Shown here in pieces: positions 6,853 to 13,540 of a stretch of 13,540 bases of DNA. Numbering within the stretch: position 1 is the first letter of the stretch; each line of letters begins with the position of its first letter. Origin of the DNA: Bacteroidota bacterium (GTDB taxonomy: Bacteria; Bacteroidota; Bacteroidia; Chitinophagales; Chitinophagaceae); contig JAKPBL010000597.1 in NCBI GenBank assembly GCA_029778965.1, positions 1-13,540 of the forward strand. Reading direction: 5' to 3'. A program made the translations under genes and the position numbers. The notes under the pieces were generated by a model. The model was given only the letters and a program-made list of their open reading frames with translations, did not search any database and was not told where the DNA came from.

Positions 6853-6980
6853 TCTTTGCACCCCCTAAGTATTTCGAGGCTATGTGATGCGATTTTGTAA
6901 GCCCTGCTTTTTGGGGGATAAAGTTGTTGTGCAGCCTTCACCCTCTCCTTTAATGCGTTTCTTCTATTTTTATACAACTT
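6849..6980 (-). pseudogene. Frameshifted remnant of an HH-nuclease toxin tail
   Basis: The gap upstream of the double-CXXCG gene translates, from a stop at 6981-6983, as KLYKNRRNALKERVKAA then QQLYPPK, ending at a TGA that overlaps the ATG at 6852 (ATGA). At the CCCCCAAAAA run near 6915-6925 a one-base shift gives PQKAGLTKSHHIASKYLGG and then AKN in the next frame. Joined, this reads like the start of a histidine-pair (HH) nuclease toxin tail: ALKERV..AQ.LYP.KAG...HHI..KYLGGAKN. A single-base insertion in the homopolymer run explains the break. The following segment, RRLYNSEFKGRLHNEMDEK within the next open frame, could be the rest of the same tail after a small deletion. Family recall is from motif pattern only. 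Confidence 0.5.
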
Positions 6981-7070
6981 TCATTTGATACGAGACAAGA
7001 CATCAATCTGTCATAACCAACTAAAGAAAAAATGAATTTCATTGAATTTGCTTTTTCGCCATATGCCAAA

Positions 7071-7370
7071 TTATAGTTCATTTTTTTCATTCATGAATTT
7101 ACCAAAATCATTAGAAGGCAAATAAATACCATTCTCTATTGAAAGAATACTCGACAATTCTTGAATTTCAACTCGGCAAGTTCGATACATTTCTTCTATT
7201 TTATCTAAATAATAATTTTTGAATGACATCACATCTGTCTTAATTTCTATCAAAACTTTCTTATCGGAGTCTCCTAAATGTAGATTTATTGCCAATATAC
7301 CTTCTGAATAAGTATAACTATCGAGAATTGAATCTCCACTATTTTCAATTAGATATTGTAAACTCAACAT
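7071..7370 (-). CDS. Small protein of unknown family, candidate immunity protein
   Basis: A 99-aa acidic, cytoplasmic protein without signal peptide or membrane segment. I do not recognise a family. The N-terminal half, MLSLQYLIENSGDSIL followed by SYSE-like and ILAINLHLG strands, is beta-rich, and the middle KNYYLDKIEEMYRTCRVEI is probably helical. I start at ATG 7370, preceded by AAAAAGGG; the frame also opens at a TTG at 7394, but that would overlap the toxin-tail remnant whose stop is at 7384-7386, 13 bases upstream of the ATG. Small size, AT-rich composition and its place directly behind a toxin-tail remnant within the Rhs-linked array suggest the immunity partner of that lost tip. This is inference from position. 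Confidence 0.7.
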   Translation of the reverse strand: MLSLQYLIENSGDSILDSYTYSEGILAINLHLGDSDKKVLIEIKTDVMSFKNYYLDKIEEMYRTCRVEIQELSSILSIENGIYLPSNDFGKFMNEKNEL

Positions 7371-7383
7371 GATTTTACCCTTT

Positions 7384-7521
7384 TTACTTTCCAAAGTAAC
7401 TTATAAAATCCCCCCACATTCCTCTATTGGTTATTTTATCCTGAAGGAATAAGTGTCCTTTTGTTCCTCCAATGTTGTAATTCAAATGTGGGAATGTAGA
7501 CGAACCAACCCCTTTACCAAA
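7384..7521 (-). pseudogene. Displaced toxin C-terminal tail remnant, 45 codons
   Basis: In the 185-base gap between the DUF4279 gene and the 99-aa gene, one minus-strand frame is open for 45 codons from a stop at 7522-7524 to TAA at 7384-7386, with no start codon near its beginning. It reads [19 protein letters not shown], then [10 protein letters not shown], and ends [11 protein letters not shown]. Its composition (glycine, aromatic, two histidines in H-L-N-Y and G-H-L-F) and its end 13 bases before the next ATG look like the tail of a secreted toxin rather than random DNA. I do not recognise the toxin family. It lacks its N-terminal part and cannot be translated on its own, so I call it a decayed tip of an earlier Rhs toxin. 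Confidence 0.5.
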
Positions 7522-7555
7522 TCACCGGAATATTTATGCCCCCTTTTAGCGACAA

Positions 7556-8011
7556 CTATACTTCTTCTATCTCTCTATTGCAAATAATTGAAAAATGCAC
7601 ACGATTTGATATGCTATTAAGAAAACTCAGTTCTTCTTCACTCAAGTCTAACCCCACGCCTGCATTGTCGGTTTCAATCCAAATCCAAAAAATAACATCA
7701 AAACGATTATCCGCTTTATATCGTGTTAAAATATCCGCTTTAGATGAAAAAATAGACATGAAGTGTTTTATATGATGGCTGACTGTTTCTTCTTCAAGTA
7801 CAGTAAATTCCGTTTCCAATCGCCAAATATTAGAATTGCGAACACGCCTACTTCCGTCATGTTTGCTTTCCCATGTATCACCTTTCTTAAAAGAAGTATC
7901 TGAGGGAATAATGTTCAATTCCTTTGTAATTATATCCGGCTCAACTGTATCAGATTTAATTCCAAAACTAATTTGTGTTTTTAAAACAAAGCTATCTCTT
8001 CTCATAAGCAT
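7556..8011 (-). CDS. DUF4279 protein, probable immunity to the adjacent Rhs toxin tip
   Basis: A 151-aa cytoplasmic protein that fits the DUF4279 pattern. It has an N-terminal strand VLKTQISFGI, then ITKELNIIPSDTSFKKGDTW (about 28-47, the 'L-x-I-x-P-S...KGD' motif), a WRLET strand, a helix near 78-95, and a C-terminal GLDLSEEELSFLNSI followed by a final strand. The ATG at 8011 is 2 bases after the stop of the Rhs gene (8014-8016), so its ribosome site lies within the toxin coding sequence and the two are probably translationally coupled; ATG 8005 is an alternative start. In Rhs and other polymorphic toxin loci the gene directly behind the toxin tip is normally the immunity gene. Family call is good; the immunity role is inferred from position. 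Confidence 0.8.
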   Translation of the reverse strand: MLMRRDSFVLKTQISFGIKSDTVEPDIITKELNIIPSDTSFKKGDTWESKHDGSRRVRNSNIWRLETEFTVLEEETVSHHIKHFMSIFSSKADILTRYKADNRFDVIFWIWIETDNAGVGLDLSEEELSFLNSISNRVHFSIICNREIEEV

Positions 8012-8013
8012 TT

Positions 8014-11000
8014 TTAAGGTAAATAATCGAATAATCTTCCATAATCAATCCCATTGTGAGGATTAACAACACTACCATCTGGCATAATTTTAAAATGTGC
8101 ATTATTAGGAAGCCCTTCAGCCTTTTTCAATGCCTCAATTGCATTTTTTCCTTGTTCTTTAGTTAAATTCAATGCTTTTAAGGTGGATTTGTTTAATGTA
8201 TGACCTCCTGTTTGTAGGGCTTTTACCCCTTTAGCGGCACTCCTCGCTAATTTAGCCTGGCTTAATCCCGGAATCACGGCACCCCCAAAACTCATTGCCA
8301 TACCTACCATATCTCCCCGCACGCCGGATATAATTCCACTGCCTATATCTCCTATCTGGCTGAATACGGGTATTTCAGTCGAGCCTAAAATATCCAACCC
8401 CGTTTGTACCCAACTTAATAAATTTTCTGACGAGTTACTGGCATTTGAATTGAATGCTTCATCAAAACCTTCGCCAACCACTCCGATCAGGGTATAGGTT
8501 TGGCCTAAATAGCTGTCAAAAGCACTGCTTCCGCGGTAATCGTGCGTTAAGAAAGTCCCGGCAGATTCGCTGGAATAACGGAACTGAAGCGTGCCTTCCG
8601 AAGCGCCGCTGGCCATATAATTTGCTACTGCTTCCTGCGCCGAACCTGCCCATCCATCTCCGCCACCCCAGGCGTTATGGGTATTCATATAACCGATTCC
8701 GTAAACAAGGGCCTGATCCTGGCTGGTGAAGGTTGCCGGAGCAGCCATATCACCGCCAATATAACCGCCGCCACCGCCGCCATTCAAAACGTTATCGATC
8801 ATCTCCAACGCCTGGTTCCATTGTGCCTGGGTAAGCTCTCCTGTAGGGTCGGTATAGCTGAGCGGGTTGTTCAGCACATAGGCGTACCGGTTAAAGCTTT
8901 GGGTGTGGTAGGGATCCTGCACATAATTATCCGGCATCAAGAACCGGTGCAGGGCGGGATCGTACAGCCGGCCGTTCATGTGCACCAGCCCTACGGTTAA
9001 ATGCTCGTGCCCGGTATAACCCCGGTCTATATAGCTGAAAGCGCTGAGCGTTGTGCCGCTGCCATTCTGTAATTTAGCCAGGTTGCCCCAGGCGTCAAAA
9101 TGCCGCTTTTCTTTTACCACGCCATTACCGTCGGTAATGGCCACTATGCTGCCGAGATGATCCCGGTGCAGGTACAGTATTTCGCTGGTGGTGCTGCCGC
9201 TTTGTACCGATCTCCACACGGCGGGCGCATTGTAGGCGCTGCCGCCGGTATAAAAAACAAAGCTGGTGGTGCTGGTTTGTGCGTCTTCGGTTATTTCCAT
9301 GACGCCGTCGGCGCTGTAATGGCGCTGGTACCGTGCACTGCCCCAACTGCCGCCGCTGTAGGGGCGCCCCCACTGGATATGCGCTCGTTGCCCCGCCGCG
9401 CCATACTGGAAGGTGATTTTATCTTTCCCCGGCTCGGTTACGCTTACCGGCTGCTTAAAATTATTGTACACCGCCTGCTGCAGCTCGTGCCCGCTGTAAT
9501 AGGACTGCCCCGCGGTATTCAGGGTAACGTCTTTTTGCCGGTAGGTAGTGGCATTGGCATACGCATACGTACCGATGGCGTCGTTGCTGCTGATACGGCC
9601 CCGGGTATCGTAGCCCTGGGTTAATGCAGCGCCCGTTGCGGGGTTGCTCCATTGCGTCAACCTGTCCAGGGCATCGTACTGAAAGCTTTCTGTCAACGCC
9701 TGGCCGCCGCTGGTAAACAGCGTATTACTGCGCCCGGTAAGCAGCCCCCGCTGGGCATTCCAGGTATAGTTGTAACTGAACAGCTCCGTGCTCTGCTTCA
9801 CCAGTTTTTCCGCGGTCGGTAATCCATAGTCGTCATAGGTGTTTTGTTGCTGCAGGCCGCTGCTGCCCAGGGTTGCCGTAGTTACCTGGCCCCGGGCGTT
9901 GAGCCCGGTAAGCTCCCATATCACCCCGGCTTCGGTGGTTTCGGTCTTTTTCAGCGCATTGTTCTGGTAGGTATAGGTTAGGTGCTGGCTGGCTGTTTTA
10001 CTATTGCTTTTATTGAGCGCCGTTTGCGTTTCAGTGCTGATGCGCCCGAAAGCATCGTAGCCAACTGTTTTCGTAAAGCGGGCCTTCGGGTTTTCTTCCT
10101 CCGTTTGTGAGATCCGCTTATAACTGTCGTAGGTAAAGGTGGTGGTGCTGTTGTTGCCGTCGGCATTGGTAAGCGTAGCGCTGGTGGGCAATTTGGTGGT
10201 AGCGTCGTATGCGTACACGGTAACCATACTGGTGGGCACATCGCCGGTGCTGGCATCTCCCGTCACCGTTTTTTGCGTCAGCTTGCCTTTGGCGTCGTAC
10301 TGGTATGCTGTGTTTCCTTTGGGGTCGATTTCTTTTGTCAACTCGCCCCATGCATTGTACTGATAATTGTATTCCCCGGCAGAAGGATCGGTCAATTTTG
10401 TTCTTTGTCCCCAGCCATCCTGCTCTATGGTTTGCACGCTGCCGCCGTAATCAGCGGTCTTCATGGCGCCGTTGCTGAAATAAGTATAGCTGATAGAGCC
10501 GCCGGGGTCCTGTTGCGTAGTTACCAGCCCCAGCGCGTTTTTGGTGGTGACAGTGGTTTTGGTGCCATCGTTTATGGTTACGCTTAGTCCACTGTAGCTC
10601 ATGCTGGTTACTTTGCCGGTGGGCAGGGTAACGCTGAGGGGTCTGCTGTACACATCGTAGCTGGTAGTGGTCCACTGCGAGGGAGAGGTACCCGTGAAAG
10701 GCTCGCTTTTGCGCCAGGTTCTGCCCATCGCGTCGTATTCTGTACGCACATGTACCCACACGCCAAGTGCATTTTTATAACTTTCCCTGATCAGCCGTTT
10801 CAAAGGATCAAACTCCTGTTCTGTGGCAGCCCCGTTTTGAGCGGTACTGGCGACGGTGTAATTATAGGTGCTGCTGTTTTTTGTATAGGTAACCGTGGTT
10901 TGCTTGCCGTATATGTCTGTAGTGGTTATTAACCTTCCCCAGGCGTCGTAGGCAAAAGATACGGTCTGGCTGAAAGGATTGGTTTGACTGAGCAGCTTGC

Positions 11001-13540
11001 CGGTTACCGCATTGTAAACGGCGGTAGAGCTAAGTCCTTCGACATCCGTGCTGCCGGTTACAAACCGTTTAGTGGCGTCATAAGAAAAACTCACCGTTCT
11101 GCCGGTGCTGCCATAGGGTGTGGTGGTTTTGGTCAGCAGGTTGCCATAGCTGTCGTAGGAAAAATCTTCCTGGTTGAAGTTGGCGATATTATTGCCTTTC
11201 CAGCGGTGCTGGCTGACGAGGCCGGCGGCGGTATAATCCCATTGCTCCGTCGTTGCAAAAGCCGCCTGCCCGTTCAGGGTACGGGTCACCGTTACATTGG
11301 ATGGCCGGCCGATAAAATAGGGCGTGCCGGTGCTGTTCGTATAGGTGATGTTGACCGTTTCGGTACCCAGGCCCGGATAGGCCGTGCTTACCTGGGTAAG
11401 GTTGTTATAGGTATCATATTGTGCATCGCGCGTGGCAGTGGTTCCTTCAAGCGCATTTTGCGTGACCGACTGGGTATTGCGCAGTTTAAATACTTTATTG
11501 GAAAGCAGTTCGCTTTGATAGGTATGAACGGTTTTAGTGATATACCCCGACACACCCGCTGAAAAAACAGGGGCGTATAACTGGCTGTGCCGCTGGATCG
11601 CAGCGCCCCGGAGCTGCGGATTGTGTAACACCACCGAAAATATACGGTTGGCATAGGCGTTGTGGCGATTGCTTTGTGCAACGCCTTCAAAGCCCAGGAA
11701 CCCTAAGCCCTGCAGGTGATGCACAGCGCCCTTGTAGGCAAAATACTGCTTGTCGTTGACCGTGCCGTTGACCGTGCGGGTGATGCCCTGTACCACCTGA
11801 ACGGAGCGGGCGGTAACAACATCTGTATAAGGATACACCTGGTCCACTCCCCGCGCATACACCGTATATCCTTCGGTGGGATGCGTGGCGCCGTTTTCCA
11901 GCGGCCGGTAATCGATGCTTTGCACTACGCCGTTCTGGCTGACAGTACGCAGCAGCGCCTCTTCCCGGTGATCTCTTTTGAACTGGAAATACGTCACCCA
12001 TTTATGGCTTACGCCCGCAAATTCAAGGTTCGTATTGGGCCTGCCGGAAGGAAGAAATACGGGAATGGGAAAATGCCGGAGGTTGCCGGTTCGGCTAACG
12101 GGCGTTTCTGCCGTAAATGCGGGCCTGCCATCGGTATTGGAAGGAGGTGTATTGTAATAGGGTGTCAGGGTTTGGGTTCCGTTATCATTGTTATTATAGG
12201 TTACCGTACTGTAGTCCACTATATCCGTTTTGTGGTCGCCGTCAATATCCACGGCTACCAGGTCGTACGTGCGCGAAGTTGCGCCTTCCTGCCTGGGCCG
12301 GTACGTAAACGGATAGGTATTTTCCGTTTTCACAAAACCGGTACCGCTGGAAAGGAAAACCGCAAACAGGTTACTGTTGTCGGCCGTGGGTATCATGATA
12401 TCCGATTTGCCATCCGCGTTATAGTCACCGGTCAAAAACGGGTACTGGCGTTTGATACGGCTGTCGGACGTGCTCCACAATTGGGTGAACATATTATTCT
12501 GGTTCATGCCGAACGCATACATGATTCCTTCTTTCACCAGGATAAGATCTGTTTTGCCGTCTCCGTCCACGTCTTCTGCATAAAGCAGATCACCGGCTGC
12601 ATAGCCCGTGGCAATATAACCTGCCGGCGTGGCAAACCCGGTGCTGAGCTGCCGGTCGAGGTTGATGAAATAGAGGCTCGCCGTGTTGACGTTATTGATG
12701 GAACATTCACAACAGTCTGTCGGGGGTGGGGCGTTGGGGGTAACGATGGAACCGCTCTTTGAAGCGGCGCTGTCTTTCAACGGAAGCGTTTCGGAATTCT
12801 TTTCGGGGGCCGTGGAATCAGCCGTCATATAGGCGAAAGAACAGCCGGGAATTGACGTGCAGGAACGACTGCTATACGGCTGGGAAACCGCCACTATATC
12901 GGTTAGCCCGTCTCCGTTAAAATCTCCTGAAATATATTTCAGGGGAACCCGGTAGGTATCCGTGTGACTGCAATCGGATTGGTAGGTAAAGCTGGGCGCT
13001 GTCCATGTTTTCTGGTATTGGGCGCCTATGGGTACCCCGCTGCTGGGGGGCGCCTCCCCATATACATTAAACTGAACGGTTGACGTACCGGTTTCCTGCA
13101 CCAGGGTAATACCCTGTCCGGGTTGTTTTTTCCCATCGGCATACAGCATATCTGTCGGAAAAATTTCCCGGAACGGCGTTGACAAGGGGCCGTATTCTAT
13201 CGGGTAGGAATAGGAACCCTGCTGCTGGAAATCCTTCAAAAACCAGAACTTCTTAAACGCATAAGTTCCCGTAGTCGGGTACACAATGGACTCCATTTTA
13301 CCATCCGCGTTATAATCCAGCGCGATCATTTTTGCATTGCGCTGCTCCACGTTTTCCATATACGTGTAGTCGGATGGTGTGTTGCCGATGGCATTGGTCG
13401 TATTGTGATAGGAAAAACTTACGGGGGCATGCAACAGTGTGCCGTCACCGCTTTTTTCCTGCACGGAAACCAGGCGATCGTATCCGAGAGAGGACGTGTT
13501 ATGACTGATCGTATACGTCCGGTAGCCGGCGCCGCCGCTT
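8014..13540 (-). CDS. Giant FG-GAP/YD-repeat Rhs polymorphic toxin, 5' end outside window
   Basis: The frame is open from the window's right edge to TAA at 8014-8016, so at least 1,841 codons of a longer protein are present. A GTG at 13464 starts an 1,816-residue numbering, but it is not the real start: the frame continues upstream as GYRTYTISHNTSSLGYDRL. FG-GAP/VCBS calcium-loop-like motifs lie near residues 50, 181, 298, 348 and 406 (for example GDFNGDGLTDIV and EDVDGDGKTDLI). YD repeats run from about 640 to 1420 and would build the Rhs cocoon. The Rhs core (about 1425-1543) has RDHLGSIVAITD, GRLYDPALHRFLMPD, NRYAYVLNNP and ends in YTDPTGE. A glycine-rich linker, a hydrophobic pre-toxin segment (about 1698-1737) and a 64-aa tip follow. 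The missing N-terminus probably carries a signal peptide and an SpvB-like domain, as in relatives. Secretion route is not visible. Confidence 0.93.
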   Translation of the reverse strand, partial: SGGAGYRTYTISHNTSSLGYDRLVSVQEKSGDGTLLHAPVSFSYHNTTNAIGNTPSDYTYMENVEQRNAKMIALDYNADGKMESIVYPTTGTYAFKKFWFLKDFQQQGSYSYPIEYGPLSTPFREIFPTDMLYADGKKQPGQGITLVQETGTSTVQFNVYGEAPPSSGVPIGAQYQKTWTAPSFTYQSDCSHTDTYRVPLKYISGDFNGDGLTDIVAVSQPYSSRSCTSIPGCSFAYMTADSTAPEKNSETLPLKDSAASKSGSIVTPNAPPPTDCCECSINNVNTASLYFINLDRQLSTGFATPAGYIATGYAAGDLLYAEDVDGDGKTDLILVKEGIMYAFGMNQNNMFTQLWSTSDSRIKRQYPFLTGDYNADGKSDIMIPTADNSNLFAVFLSSGTGFVKTENTYPFTYRPRQEGATSRTYDLVAVDIDGDHKTDIVDYSTVTYNNNDNGTQTLTPYYNTPPSNTDGRPAFTAETPVSRTGNLRHFPIPVFLPSGRPNTNLEFAGVSHKWVTYFQFKRDHREEALLRTVSQNGVVQSIDYRPLENGATHPTEGYTVYARGVDQVYPYTDVVTARSVQVVQGITRTVNGTVNDKQYFAYKGAVHHLQGLGFLGFEGVAQSNRHNAYANRIFSVVLHNPQLRGAAIQRHSQLYAPVFSAGVSGYITKTVHTYQSELLSNKVFKLRNTQSVTQNALEGTTATRDAQYDTYNNLTQVSTAYPGLGTETVNITYTNSTGTPYFIGRPSNVTVTRTLNGQAAFATTEQWDYTAAGLVSQHRWKGNNIANFNQEDFSYDSYGNLLTKTTTPYGSTGRTVSFSYDATKRFVTGSTDVEGLSSTAVYNAVTGKLLSQTNPFSQTVSFAYDAWGRLITTTDIYGKQTTVTYTKNSSTYNYTVASTAQNGAATEQEFDPLKRLIRESYKNALGVWVHVRTEYDAMGRTWRKSEPFTGTSPSQWTTTSYDVYSRPLSVTLPTGKVTSMSYSGLSVTINDGTKTTVTTKNALGLVTTQQDPGGSISYTYFSNGAMKTADYGGSVQTIEQDGWGQRTKLTDPSAGEYNYQYNAWGELTKEIDPKGNTAYQYDAKGKLTQKTVTGDASTGDVPTSMVTVYAYDATTKLPTSATLTNADGNNSTTTFTYDSYKRISQTEEENPKARFTKTVGYDAFGRISTETQTALNKSNSKTASQHLTYTYQNNALKKTETTEAGVIWELTGLNARGQVTTATLGSSGLQQQNTYDDYGLPTAEKLVKQSTELFSYNYTWNAQRGLLTGRSNTLFTSGGQALTESFQYDALDRLTQWSNPATGAALTQGYDTRGRISSNDAIGTYAYANATTYRQKDVTLNTAGQSYYSGHELQQAVYNNFKQPVSVTEPGKDKITFQYGAAGQRAHIQWGRPYSGGSWGSARYQRHYSADGVMEITEDAQTSTTSFVFYTGGSAYNAPAVWRSVQSGSTTSEILYLHRDHLGSIVAITDGNGVVKEKRHFDAWGNLAKLQNGSGTTLSAFSYIDRGYTGHEHLTVGLVHMNGRLYDPALHRFLMPDNYVQDPYHTQSFNRYAYVLNNPLSYTDPTGELTQAQWNQALEMIDNVLNGGGGGGYIGGDMAAPATFTSQDQALVYGIGYMNTHNAWGGGDGWAGSAQEAVANYMASGASEGTLQFRYSSESAGTFLTHDYRGSSAFDSYLGQTYTLIGVVGEGFDEAFNSNASNSSENLLSWVQTGLDILGSTEIPVFSQIGDIGSGIISGVRGDMVGMAMSFGGAVIPGLSQAKLARSAAKGVKALQTGGHTLNKSTLKALNLTKEQGKNAIEALKKAEGLPNNAHFKIMPDGSVVNPHNGIDYGRLFDYLP
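8017..8208 (-). other. Exchangeable toxin tip of the Rhs protein (64 aa, family not recognised)
   Basis: The last 64 residues begin GGHTLNKSTLKALNLTKEQ and end at DYGRLFDYLP. They lie behind the hydrophobic pre-toxin segment, where Rhs proteins carry their effector. The coding DNA here is clearly AT-richer than the rest of the gene, starting at about 8208. Candidate functional residues are three histidines (H1755, H1790 and H1803) and a lysine two residues after H1790, in NAHFKIMPDGSVVNPHNG. This small size and histidine/lysine content would fit a nuclease, but I cannot name the family or activity. Confidence 0.6.
8837..9185 (-). other. Rhs core domain segment with variant self-cleavage motif
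   Basis: This part encodes the conserved Rhs-associated core from LYLHRDHLGS to YTDPTGE, which closes the cocoon and releases the tip. In the classical TcC/RhsA form two DPxG motifs flank the last stretch (DPxG, about 18 residues, DPxG). Here the first is replaced by PDNYVQDPYH while the second, DPTG, is kept. Both aspartates (of PDNY and of DPTG) are still there. The variant with PDxxVQDP is common among Gram-positive and Bacteroidota wall or surface Rhs proteins, so this is not evidence of inactivity. Confidence 0.75.

Noticed and set aside
6955..7066. Short open frame just upstream of the HH-nuclease remnant containing MKFIFSLVGYDRLMSCLVS
   Set aside because: About 30 codons from its ATG, with no ribosome site or recognised motif; it could be decayed toxin sequence, but nothing supports a gene.
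7536..8066. Two plus-strand open frames opposite the DUF4279 gene
   Set aside because: They are antisense to a coherent DUF4279 protein coupled to the Rhs gene and show no motif or start context.
11716..12762. Plus-strand open frame of 348 codons inside the Rhs gene
   Set aside because: Antisense to the FG-GAP/Rhs coding frame, with low-complexity composition and no motif; a shadow of the real gene.

Overview
The window looks like chromosomal DNA of a Bacteroidota bacterium, probably of the Chitinophagaceae type. The signs are a giant FG-GAP/Rhs protein, lipid-poor signal peptides ending in SFGQ or SISQ, TAnnTTTG-like promoter elements and few Shine-Dalgarno sites. This placement is an inference from style; no marker gene is present.

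Layout. (1) Positions 1-3944 are GC-rich housekeeping DNA: a NarL-type response regulator and a FadA-like thiolase on the minus strand, then, divergent from the thiolase, pyrD (quinone-type dihydroorotate dehydrogenase) and a TerC-family membrane protein 6 bases apart. (2) From about 3960 the DNA becomes visibly AT-richer. Two plus-strand genes for exported proteins follow: one of unknown family, and one with MORN-type repeats and a TonB-C-like tail. (3) The MORN gene converges on a truncated IS256-type transposase start at about 5700-5857. (4) Positions 5950-8011 hold three small minus-strand genes, read here as immunity genes. (5) From 8014 to the right edge runs one huge minus-strand gene, GC-rich except for its last ~200 bases. 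It encodes an FG-GAP/YD-repeat/Rhs-core protein with a C-terminal toxin tip; its 5' end lies outside the window.

How it works together. The Rhs protein is a polymorphic toxin: a repeat shell delivers a short exchangeable tip. The AT-rich tip ends 2 bases before a DUF4279 gene, the expected place for the cognate immunity gene. Reading on downstream, the sequence repeats the pattern 'toxin tail, then immunity gene' twice more, but both tails are broken. A 45-codon tail (7384-7521) precedes a 99-aa gene, and a frameshifted HH-nuclease-like tail (about 6849-6980) precedes a double-CXXCG/SitI6-like gene. I interpret 5950-8208 as a record of successive tip replacements in which old immunity genes were kept while displaced toxin ends decayed. 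An IS256 remnant marks the far end.

The two remnant tails lie in gaps where no long reading frame exists; they were found by translating the gaps by hand. The toxin activities, and all pairings of toxin with immunity gene, are inferences from position and motif.
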